This document shows, piece after piece, positions 37,465-44,757 of a stretch of 64,000 nucleotides of DNA; the stretch's first letter is position 1; every line of letters begins with the position of its first letter. The notes below the pieces were generated by a model. It was not told the origin of the DNA, ran no database searches, and worked only from the letters and a program-made list of their open reading frames with translations. The DNA comes from Chromohalobacter canadensis. Lineage in GTDB: Bacteria > Pseudomonadota > Gammaproteobacteria > Pseudomonadales > Halomonadaceae. The stretch is from positions 124,001 to 188,000 of the forward strand of contig NZ_CP140151.1 in the NCBI RefSeq assembly GCF_034479555.1. Reading direction: 5' to 3'. A program made the translations under genes and the position numbers.

Positions 37465-37707
37465 TTACGTATCACTCCCCTCCCAACGCCTTACCGCCAC
37501 CATCGACATGAACTTGCCCTCCTCACTGAACGTCAACCTAAACACACCGTGCGCGCCATCCGGCATGACGATGCGGCGCAGTGCCGTGGCGGGAAAGCTC
37601 ACCCGGCGCCCGTCCACACTGGTAGCGATCACGGTTTGCATGGCGCCTTCGTAATGGTAGCGACACGTCTCAAGGGAAAGGTCGAGCATGATATCCAACG
37701 ACGGCAT
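37465..37707 (-). CDS. DUF2835 family protein
   Basis: 80 aa. The pattern YHYEGAMQTVIATSVDGRRV, FPATALRRIVMPDGAHGVFR and EEGKFMSMVAVR corresponds to the small DUF2835 family of gammaproteobacteria, function unknown. Start at 37707 or at the ATG at 37689; neither has a strong ribosome-binding site. It is divergent from fliC. Confidence 0.75.
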   Translation of the reverse strand: MPSLDIMLDLSLETCRYHYEGAMQTVIATSVDGRRVSFPATALRRIVMPDGAHGVFRLTFSEEGKFMSMVAVRRWEGSDT

Positions 37708-37857
37708 GGTAGGCAGGCGCTCCCAACGGGCCAGGGCTGACTATCTATGTGCATGAAGGACACAGGCGTGCCCTCAAAACCATGTACATAGACAGGGGAT
37801 AGAAGAAGCGCCAAGTATACCCAGCCACGGCCCATGAAAAAATTTGCAATTCACCCC

Positions 37858-37884
37858 TAAAGCAAATTCCCCCTGCGCCGATAA
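37858..37884 (+). promoter_or_regulatory. Sigma-28 (FliA) promoter for fliC
   Basis: TAAAGCAA (37858-37865), 11-nt spacer, GCCGATAA (37877-37884): 5/8 at -35 with an intact TAAAG, and 8/8 at -10. It is ~91 nt upstream of the flagellin ATG. Confidence 0.9.
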
Positions 37885-37975
37885 ATGAGGTAACGGCCAA
37901 CGGCGCCGTTGTGGCAAGCCCCGGAATTACCGACGGCAGGCCAATGGAGCCCAAACAGAGAGGAAGGAACATCAC

Positions 37976-39247
37976 ATGTCAGTGATCAATACGAACATCA
38001 CGGCCATGATCGGCCAGCAGAACCTGAGCCAGTCACAGAGCGCTCTGTCCACGTCCATGGAGCGTCTGTCCTCGGGGTTGAAGATCAATAGCGCTGCGGA
38101 TGATGCCGCCGGCCAGGCCATCGCCAACCGCATGAGCAGCCAGATCAACGGCCTCGGCCAGGCGCAGAGCAACGCCAACGACGGCATCTCTGTCGCCCAG
38201 ACCACCGAAGGCGCCCTGAACCAGGTCAACGACAACCTGCAGCGCGTTCGTGAGCTGACGGTTCAGGCCCAAAACGGCACCAACAGTGCAGAAGACCTGA
38301 GTTCCATTCAAGACGAGATCGGCCAGCGTCTGGGCGAAATCGACCGCATCTCCGAAGAGACTAGCTTCAATGGCGTCGATGTTCTCGCCAGCGACCAGGA
38401 AATGTCCATTCAGGTTGGTTCAGAAGATGGCCAGACCATCACCATGAACCTCCAGGAAGTCAATTCCGAGACACTGGGACTAGGTGACTTCAGCGTCACA
38501 GGCCAAACAGTTAACTCGGAAAACTTCGGTAGCACTGTTTCTGACGGTGACACCAGCGTTACTGCCAGCTTTGATACTTCCGACCTTGGCCCTGTGACAG
38601 ACTCTGACACAACTCTTGGTAATGTTTCCGCCGACGGCGGCCTTTACGAGAAATCGAATGGCTCAGGTTATGTGGCACTTGCGGATGACGGTAACTACTA
38701 TGATGTCGACACAAGTGATGCTAGCGCCTTAACTTTCAGCAGTTCAGGCACCGCTATTGATTCTGCTAATGTCGATACCTCTAGCGCAGTTGATAGCGTT
38801 CAGGCCGACGTCACTCTCGACACTTCTTCTAGCCTGGATAGCGCTGATCTTACCGAGATTAACGATTCCGAAGGCAACGGTACCGGTGAGTACCTGCAAG
38901 ACAATGGTGATGGTACCTACAATATGGTGTCTATCGCTACAGATGGTACCGCAACTGCTGGTGACGAAGTTAGTGTGGACCCATTGGCGTCTCTAGACTC
39001 TGCGATTAGCACCGTAGATAGCCAGCGCTCCGAGCTAGGTGCCATGCAGAACCGCTTCGATTCCGCCATTACTAACCTGAGCACGACCGAGACCAACCTC
39101 TCTTCCGCACGCTCGCGCATCGAAGATGCCGACTACGCGGATGAAGTCTCCAACATGACGCGTAACCAGATTCTGCAACAGGCCGGCACTTCCGTGCTGT
39201 CCCAGGCTAACCAGCTGCCGCAGAACGCCCTGTCACTGCTGGGGTAA
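37976..39247 (+). CDS. fliC: Flagellin FliC
   Basis: 423 aa filament protein. Conserved D0/D1 ends: MSVINTNITAMIGQQNLSQS and RLSSGLKINSAADDAAGQAI at the N-terminus, and ILQQAGTSVLSQANQLPQNA then LSLLG at the C-terminus. The central ~170 residues are surface-exposed in the filament, extremely rich in Asp, Ser, Thr and Gly, with almost no Lys or Arg and no Cys. The codon use of this part is more AT-rich than the ends. A GGAAGGAA ribosome-binding site precedes the ATG. It is followed by a terminator, not by fliD/fliS. Confidence 0.97.
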   Translation: MSVINTNITAMIGQQNLSQSQSALSTSMERLSSGLKINSAADDAAGQAIANRMSSQINGLGQAQSNANDGISVAQTTEGALNQVNDNLQRVRELTVQAQNGTNSAEDLSSIQDEIGQRLGEIDRISEETSFNGVDVLASDQEMSIQVGSEDGQTITMNLQEVNSETLGLGDFSVTGQTVNSENFGSTVSDGDTSVTASFDTSDLGPVTDSDTTLGNVSADGGLYEKSNGSGYVALADDGNYYDVDTSDASALTFSSSGTAIDSANVDTSSAVDSVQADVTLDTSSSLDSADLTEINDSEGNGTGEYLQDNGDGTYNMVSIATDGTATAGDEVSVDPLASLDSAISTVDSQRSELGAMQNRFDSAITNLSTTETNLSSARSRIEDADYADEVSNMTRNQILQQAGTSVLSQANQLPQNALSLLG

Positions 39248-39270
39248 TTTCCAGCTAGGCAGTGAACATA

Positions 39271-39296
39271 AGGGTCGGCCTAGGCCGGCCCTTTTT
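39271..39296 (+). terminator. Intrinsic terminator of fliC
   Basis: AGGGTCGGCC (39271-39280), TA, GGCCGGCCCT (39283-39292), ending in TTTTT. The stem has one G-T pair. It starts 24 nt after the flagellin stop. Confidence 0.9.
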
Positions 39297-39315
39297 ATAT
39301 AGGATAGATTTCAGC

Positions 39316-39519
39316 ATGGATATTAAACAAAAGCCTGATGAGCAACTATCAAAAACATACTGCCACTTAAAAAACAACGTCTTGGTTAACAATCAGAAAA
39401 ACTGGGATCAATTCCCGGAGGTTTTAGATTGGGAAAGAATAGATCAAGAAGTGAAAGAAGCCATGAAAAAGATAGAAAAGGAGCTGTACCGGCTTGATTT
39501 GCCTATCCCTGAATGCTAA
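39316..39519 (+). CDS. Small hypothetical protein
   Basis: 67 aa, start MDIKQKPDEQLSKTYCHLKN, unrecognised. It is charged and helical (IDQEVKEAMKKIEKELYRLD) and AT-rich compared with fliC, suggesting acquisition. It lies beyond the fliC terminator; an AGGAT about 12 nt upstream of the ATG is a poor ribosome-binding site. Confidence 0.5.
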   Translation: MDIKQKPDEQLSKTYCHLKNNVLVNNQKNWDQFPEVLDWERIDQEVKEAMKKIEKELYRLDLPIPEC

Positions 39520-40076
39520 GCGTTCATGAAGCGTCCCCCTCCTCTTCAAGAGCTGCACAGGGTACCGTGCAGCCATCAGTAGAATGAAGATGAGCAAAGA
39601 CATCCATCATACGATGTGCCGAGAAGCGCAAAGCGTCCGTGCACATGGACATTTTCAAGTGCGAGAGACGACGGTCGCTGAAATCGCTCGATAGCATATC
39701 TCACCGTTGCCGACGCCGGAGCTATAAGTCCATAAAGGAAGTGCGGACAATTTTAATTGGCCTTGACACCGTCTCCGAGGTCGAGCTGGATCGATGAAGC
39801 CCAGCACAAAATGTAGAGCGGTTTCAAAGGCCGCCCTAAGGATATCCGCGAACAATACGAGTCAAAGAGGCGCTGACTAGGCCCGCTGAGCAGCAAAGCT
39901 AGTAGCTCAAGCGCTTGGGGTGTATTACTGACAACCCCTCATTGTTAGTGGCTTTACTCTTGTCGCATAACATGGTAAATAATATTTTATGTCATAATTA
40001 TGGATAAAACAAATATTCTTAAAAGCAGCAACTAGAACCAGAAGTACGCAAGACCTACCAACCCGAAGGAATATAC
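39520..40076. other. 557-nt intergenic segment with no recognisable gene
   Basis: It holds a hairpin (GCTGCAC 39552-39558 with GTGCAGC 39567-39573), one arm of a diverged direct repeat (39711-39735), and an increasingly AT-rich stretch before the DUF2971-like gene. A minus-strand frame at 39655-39855 is open but matches nothing I know. It looks like eroded insertion or relic DNA. Confidence 0.5.
39711..39735. repeat. Left arm of diverged direct repeat
   Basis: CGACGCC...TATAAGTCC...; 20 of 25 positions match 41047-41071. A GAAATCGC word also precedes both copies. The two arms bracket the AT-rich DUF2971-like gene. Confidence 0.5.
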
Positions 40077-40919
40077 GTGACTCACTCTCTTTACAATTAC
40101 ATGCCACTAAAGTATTTTAAATTAATTCTTGAGAATGGCCTGTACTTTAGATTTCAAAGGCTTTTTAGAGATAAATGCGAAGGCTATATGCCAAAGGAAA
40201 AATTCGACACTCTGGACCCTTTCTTGTTTGATATAGCAACAACCATAGGAGTTGATAATAAAATTGACGCCATAAAAAATGCTAGAACTCTTGTTTACCA
40301 TGCCTCAACATCAAGAAAAAATGACATTCTAGTTAATTGCTGGCACCAAAATAGTAAATTTAGCAGGAAAATGTGGGAATCTTATGCCAGTAACGGTGTA
40401 TATATTAAAACCACCAGCACGAGCCTTATTTCTTCTATTCCTAAGCACTTGCACGGCATACTGGAAGAAGACCATAAAACAGGCAACCTTTTACATGAAA
40501 TAGAATATGTAGACAACCATGTAGAAATACCCTGCCAAAAATTCATAGACATAACCATCAATAAAGGCGAGCACGACATAAAACTACGTAAGCATGAATC
40601 TGAATCGGAGCACAGACTCATAATAGACGAGACAAAGCTTAATGTACTTACTGGAAGTATAATAAACAAGGATACTAGAGTCACGGGGCTGGAAGAGCAC
40701 AGAATAGAACTCGAGGAAAAAGACATTATATTAAATAAAAATAATGGCGTCATCGAGGGGCTTTACCTAAAAATGCATCGACCAACTCTAATTGAGGAGA
40801 TAGGAATTGTAGGCGAGAAAAACCTATCGGTCGTCCAAAGTCTATCCCGTGAATTCAACATAAATCCAAAAATAAGAATTATCTCGGAAGATTACTCATC
40901 ATGCCGTCTTGTGAAGTGA
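40077..40919 (+). CDS. DUF2971-like protein, AT-rich, probably acquired
   Basis: 280 aa. It starts at a GTG with AAGGA 6 nt upstream. YNYMPLKYFKLILENGLYFR at the N-terminus and NCWHQNSKFSRKMWESYASN followed by GVYIKTT resemble the DUF2971 pattern (a short LYKY-type start, then a CWx...MWxxYxxxxxGVxI core). The function of the family is not established. GC is far below that of the neighbours and codon use is unlike them, with many ATA and AGA codons. Toxin-antitoxin genes and relics surround it. Confidence 0.6.
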   Translation: MTHSLYNYMPLKYFKLILENGLYFRFQRLFRDKCEGYMPKEKFDTLDPFLFDIATTIGVDNKIDAIKNARTLVYHASTSRKNDILVNCWHQNSKFSRKMWESYASNGVYIKTTSTSLISSIPKHLHGILEEDHKTGNLLHEIEYVDNHVEIPCQKFIDITINKGEHDIKLRKHESESEHRLIIDETKLNVLTGSIINKDTRVTGLEEHRIELEEKDIILNKNNGVIEGLYLKMHRPTLIEEIGIVGEKNLSVVQSLSREFNINPKIRIISEDYSSCRLVK

Positions 40920-40945
40920 CCCCCTCCAGAGCTGCACAGTCTATA

Positions 40946-41026
40946 ACGGAGGAGGCGCAAGCCGGTGGCGACCGGCTAGGTTTGTCCGGGGAGCCACACC
41001 CAAACGTAGGCCCGATCACTAGAAAT
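40946..41026 (-). pseudogene. hipA-family N-terminal relic with in-frame stop
   Basis: The minus strand from 41026 reads ISSDRAYVWVWLPGQT, a TAG at 40976-40978, then PVATGLRLL. HipA-domain proteins commonly start with YVWVWLPGxTxPVVAGxL, so a stop has replaced the residue between T and P. An ATT stands where ATG would be expected. The sequence decays further on and runs into the end of the DUF2971-like gene. Confidence 0.55.
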
Positions 41027-41046
41027 CGCCCTCGGGTAAATTCTGT

Positions 41047-41071
41047 CGACGCCAGTGTTATAAGTCCGTAC
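41047..41071. repeat. Right arm of diverged direct repeat
   Basis: Partner of 39711-39735 (20/25 identical positions), in the same orientation. Confidence 0.5.
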
Positions 41072-41191
41072 ATCTGAAGCGCCCCCTGCACAGGGTGTAT
41101 AGCGCAGTTCGGCACGGGAATATTGACCATACAATGCAATTGCATGACCTTCTCTATATGCCACTGCGTTGCCAACGAGCGGAGACCCATC

Positions 41192-41527
41192 ATGAACACA
41201 GCCATTGAGGATGATTCCACCCTGACGGATCGCTACCAGACGACTGTGCCGGCATCGGTTCGACGTGCACTGAAGCTGAAGCGCCGCGACCGGATTCACT
41301 ACACGGTCCGCCCCAATGGGGAGGTGGTGCTCTCCCGTGCCAGCGATGAGCCCAGCCAAGATCCCGTGGTGGCTAGCTTCTTGGCATTCCTGGAACGCGA
41401 TCTACAGGCGCATCCGGAAAATATTCGTCCTGTCGCTGCTGGCACCTTTGCTGAGGCTGAACGCCTGACCTCAGGCATCGAGTTAGACCTCGATGAGGCA
41501 CTACCAGAAGACGATGACGACGCATGA
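41192..41527 (+). CDS. prlF: PrlF (SohA) antitoxin
   Basis: 111 aa. An N-terminal AbrB/SpoVT-like swapped-hairpin DNA-binding segment (LTDRYQTTVPASVRRALKLK then RRDRIHYTV) is followed by a helical, acidic C-terminus. PrlF neutralises YhaV and represses the operon. The ATG at 41192 (MNTAIEDDSTL) is preceded by GGAG; a longer frame upstream lacks homology. It overlaps yhaV by 4 nt (ATGA). Confidence 0.9.
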   Translation: MNTAIEDDSTLTDRYQTTVPASVRRALKLKRRDRIHYTVRPNGEVVLSRASDEPSQDPVVASFLAFLERDLQAHPENIRPVAAGTFAEAERLTSGIELDLDEALPEDDDDA

Positions 41528-42018
41528 GCCCGCTGGTGATCAACGGATGGACGATCTATGCACACTCACTCTTCCTGGCGCAGGTCGAGGCGCTAACCGA
41601 CAAGGTGAAGCGGCTACAAGCGAATGACCCGGTGGGATACCGCGCCAAACCCACCACCAAACGTCTGGCAGCCATTGTTAAACTGGCCTTGAACGACATC
41701 CCACAAGATCCATCAGACCCACAGTATCGACAGGGGAACACGCTCGGAACAGCTCATACCCATTGGCAACGGGCAAAATTCTACCAACAGTACCGGCTAT
41801 TCTTTCGTTACGACCTCACCAGCAGGATATTCATCTATGCCTGGGTCAACGACGAATCCACCAAACGTGCCTATGGCAGCAAGTACGACGCTTATGCTGT
41901 CTTCCACAAGATGCTTAAGAGCGGCAATCCACCGGATAGCTGGGATGACTTGTGGGAAGCGGCTAGCAGTGATGGCGAACGCATCCAAACGCTGTTGGGC
42001 TCGAACGCGTCACGATAA
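41524..42018 (+). CDS. yhaV: YhaV toxin (ribosome-dependent mRNase)
   Basis: 164 aa of the RelE superfamily. It matches E. coli YhaV along its length: INGWTIYAHSLFLAQVEAL, AKPTTKRLAAIVKLALNDIP, RLFFRYDLTSRIFIYAWVND, YGSKYDAYAVFHKMLKSGNP. It appears intact, making prlF-yhaV the one canonical toxin-antitoxin pair in the region. A REP-like element starts 17 nt after its stop. Confidence 0.92.
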   Translation: MSPLVINGWTIYAHSLFLAQVEALTDKVKRLQANDPVGYRAKPTTKRLAAIVKLALNDIPQDPSDPQYRQGNTLGTAHTHWQRAKFYQQYRLFFRYDLTSRIFIYAWVNDESTKRAYGSKYDAYAVFHKMLKSGNPPDSWDDLWEAASSDGERIQTLLGSNASR

Positions 42019-42034
42019 AAGGTGGCTAAAAACC

Positions 42035-42060
42035 ATCGGGAACAAGGTCCCTCCCACAAA
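42035..42060. repeat. REP-like element, third copy
   Basis: ATCGGGAACAAGGTCCCTCC followed by CACAAA, same layout as the pair at 33671-33745 (small palindrome plus CTCCCACA tail). Confidence 0.7.
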
Positions 42061-42230
42061 AGCCGTACCCCGCCAGCTAGCATTTCCGCTTCAATCGCCT
42101 TTTCAGACAGATGCACAACTAAATTTTCACCGGTTAGCGAAACCTGATGTTTGCCTCCTGCAAATGCCACTTCAAGATCGATATTAACTCCTAAAGCCAT
42201 ATCTAAATAAACCCAATAACTCCAACGCAT
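42061..42230 (-). other. Short unassigned reading frame, possible gene remnant
   Basis: On the minus strand an open frame reads MALGVNIDLEVAFAGGKHQV, SLTGENLVVHLSEKAIEAEM with plausible codon use, then runs into the REP-like element and antisense to yhaV. I do not recognise it; it may be the 5' part of a gene cut by rearrangement. Nothing else is seen in 42019-42318. Confidence 0.3.
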
Positions 42231-42318
42231 CTTGCCCGTAACAAAGCGTTACTCCACTATACATGTTAATGGTAAGCGGTAAGACAAGCCGCTTCCCCTC
42301 ATAGTTGGAGGCCGTGGC

Positions 42319-44502
42319 TTGCTCGATGAATTGCGACTGATGGAGGCACAGCAGGAAGTCCACGAGCGGATCGCCCAAGAAGCGCCGCTCGGCGAGACAT
42401 TGGATGCCATCGCCCACTGGATCGAGGTGTTGCTGCCGGAAGCCATTGTGGCTTTCATGCATTTCGATCCCCAGCAGCAGACGCTGAGCCTCAACCCGAC
42501 CCAGCGTTTTGCTCCGGCCTACCAGGCACGACTCCAGAAGGTTCCGATCGGCCCCGATGCCCCCTCCTTCGGCTATGCAGCTTATCGTCGACAACCAGTG
42601 GTCACGGAAGACATCCGCACGGACCCTCGCTGGGCAGCATTCCGCGATGCCGCTGAACGTGAGGGGCTACGTGCCTGCTACTCGAATCCTGTGATAACCG
42701 CCAGCGGGGAGCTACTCGGCACCTTCGGTACCTACTTCCGGCAGCCCTTTCATATCACCGACACGAGTCGACGCCGCTTGGGACAGGCCGCCGCGCTGGT
42801 GGCCTTGGCCATCATCCGAGATCGCGACGCTTCCAAACATCGTGCCCTTGCGGAGTGGCACCGCTCATTGTTTGTGAACCATCCCGATGGCGTCTATGCC
42901 TTCGACCTGGAAGGCCGCTTCCAACGCGGTAACGCCGCATTGACCCGCATCACAGGCTACTCGGAGGAGGCGCTGATCGGTCATCACTTCAACGAGTTCG
43001 TTGAGCCGGCCTATCACGCATTCACCCAAGCCAGTTTCGATGCCGCCAGACAGGGCGGCTCTCGCCAGTACGAGACCATGGGCATACACCAGGAGGGGCA
43101 TGCCTACCATCTGGAAATACTGAACTTTCCTGTGTCCGTGGATGGCGAGATTGTCGGCGTCTACGGGATCTGCCGCGACATCACCCGGCGACGTGAACAA
43201 GAGGCCCAACTCGCCTACCAGGCGACCCACGACCTGTTGACCCGCCTGCACAACCGCACTGCATTCGATGAACGTCTGGAAGAGGCATTCGGGGTGGAAG
43301 GCAACCCGCTGGTGGTCATGCATCTCGACCTGGACGGTTTCAAGACAGTCAACGACGGGCTGGGGCACCGTATCGGCAACCAGCTACTAGCGGCAGTGGC
43401 CGAGCGGCTACAACACGTGATTGGCCAGGACGATACCGTGGCCCGCCTCACCGGTGACGAATTTGCCCTGCTGTTGCCTCGTCTCGATGACTGCCAGGCC
43501 GGGATCGATATGGCCGAGAGAGTGCTCAATGCCCTGTCGACGCCTTTTCAGATTGAAGGTAAGCCCATTCATATCAGTGCCAGTATCGGTATCGCTTGCA
43601 ACTGCGACGCTGTGGAATGCCCCCACGAGCTGATGCAGCAGGCTGATCTGGCCATGGCGGACGCCAAGCAGAAGGGCCGCAACATTTGGCACTGGTATCA
43701 AGGCAACGAGCGGCAAATCACCGAAGCCTCGGTGCTATTGCGGCACGACCTGCACACGGCGTTACACGATGACCAGTTCGAACTCTACTACCAGCCTATC
43801 GTAGAGGCAGCGAGCGGCCGAATCTGTGGACTGGAGGCGCTGATTCGCTGGCATCATCCCGAGAAAGGCATGATTTCGCCAGGCGTGTTTATCCCGCTGG
43901 CCGAGCAGACGGGCCAGATCATTCCGCTGGGGCGCTGGATATTGCGTCGCGTCTGCCAGGATGCCGCAGCCATGCAGATGACCGGTGAACGCGTAGTGCC
44001 GGTGGCCGTCAACATTTCGTCGCTGCAATTTCGGCGCACAGGGTTTCTTGAGGATGTACAGCAAGCACTGCATGCCTCGGGGCTGCCCCCCGAGTATCTG
44101 GAGCTGGAAGTCACAGAGAGCGTGTTACTGGACGGTGCCGAACAGGCCATCGAACTGATCGATCACCTCAAGGCGCTGGGCATCAAGGTGGCGCTCGATG
44201 ATTTCGGTACGGGCTTTTCCAGCCTGAGTTACCTGCGTGACCTGCCGATTCATAAGGTCAAGTTGGATCGTGCCTTCATCAAGGACATCACTACCAACCG
44301 GCGCGATGCCGCCATCGTGCAGGGGATCATCGACATGGCACACCACCTGGACCTGGTAGTAGTCGCCGAGGGCATAGAGGAACGCGCACAGCAGCAGGAT
44401 TTGAGCCAGCGCAACTGCGACCTGCTACAGGGCTTCCTCTTCGCCAAGCCCATGCCACGAGGGGCTGTCATGGGGCTGCCTGATCGGTTACCTGAGACCT
44501 GA
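42319..44502 (+). CDS. GAF-PAS-GGDEF-EAL cyclic-di-GMP protein
   Basis: 727 aa, no transmembrane segment seen. Domains: GAF-like (residues ~5-170), PAS (~175-290, with NHPDGVYAFDLEGRF and a PAC-type CRDITRRREQEAQL), GGDEF (~305-455) and EAL (~470-715). The GGDEF signature is RLTGDEFALLL, so the first Gly is Thr. The EAL domain keeps EALIRW, VNISSLQF, ELEVTES, DDFGTGFSSL, KLDRAFI, EGIE and LLQGFLFAKPM. It is therefore probably a phosphodiesterase, with the GGDEF of uncertain activity. The TTG at 42319 has GGAGG 7 nt upstream; the first ATG is at 42340. It may tune motility. Confidence 0.88.
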   Translation: MLDELRLMEAQQEVHERIAQEAPLGETLDAIAHWIEVLLPEAIVAFMHFDPQQQTLSLNPTQRFAPAYQARLQKVPIGPDAPSFGYAAYRRQPVVTEDIRTDPRWAAFRDAAEREGLRACYSNPVITASGELLGTFGTYFRQPFHITDTSRRRLGQAAALVALAIIRDRDASKHRALAEWHRSLFVNHPDGVYAFDLEGRFQRGNAALTRITGYSEEALIGHHFNEFVEPAYHAFTQASFDAARQGGSRQYETMGIHQEGHAYHLEILNFPVSVDGEIVGVYGICRDITRRREQEAQLAYQATHDLLTRLHNRTAFDERLEEAFGVEGNPLVVMHLDLDGFKTVNDGLGHRIGNQLLAAVAERLQHVIGQDDTVARLTGDEFALLLPRLDDCQAGIDMAERVLNALSTPFQIEGKPIHISASIGIACNCDAVECPHELMQQADLAMADAKQKGRNIWHWYQGNERQITEASVLLRHDLHTALHDDQFELYYQPIVEAASGRICGLEALIRWHHPEKGMISPGVFIPLAEQTGQIIPLGRWILRRVCQDAAAMQMTGERVVPVAVNISSLQFRRTGFLEDVQQALHASGLPPEYLELEVTESVLLDGAEQAIELIDHLKALGIKVALDDFGTGFSSLSYLRDLPIHKVKLDRAFIKDITTNRRDAAIVQGIIDMAHHLDLVVVAEGIEERAQQQDLSQRNCDLLQGFLFAKPMPRGAVMGLPDRLPET

Positions 44503-44757
44503 TCTCAAGATCAGCACCATTTCTCGCAAAGGGCAACCCTTCTCCAGGTCATGTGGCAATCGCCTGGCGCCTCCCTTTCCCCGGCGCTCGTGTTCGTTGA
44601 TTTTTTGTAGAATTTCCACGCACGCCATCTCGCAGGAAAAGCCTAATGTGAGTAGACTGGACCTGCTCCCAACGGGCGTATGAAAACTGCTCCCAAGGTC
44701 AATACGTCTTAATAATAAAACAATATAATCAAAACAGTCGCCATCCGAAGGTGTATT

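Noticed and set aside
38520..39000. Repeated Ser/Asp/Thr-rich codons in fliC as a separate inserted gene
   Set aside because: The reading frame is continuous with both conserved flagellin ends, so this is the normal variable domain.
33176..42318. The accessory region as a prophage
   Set aside because: No integrase, capsid, terminase or tail genes are visible; only toxin-antitoxin genes, relics, REP-like elements and chromosomal genes such as fliC and the adenine deaminase.
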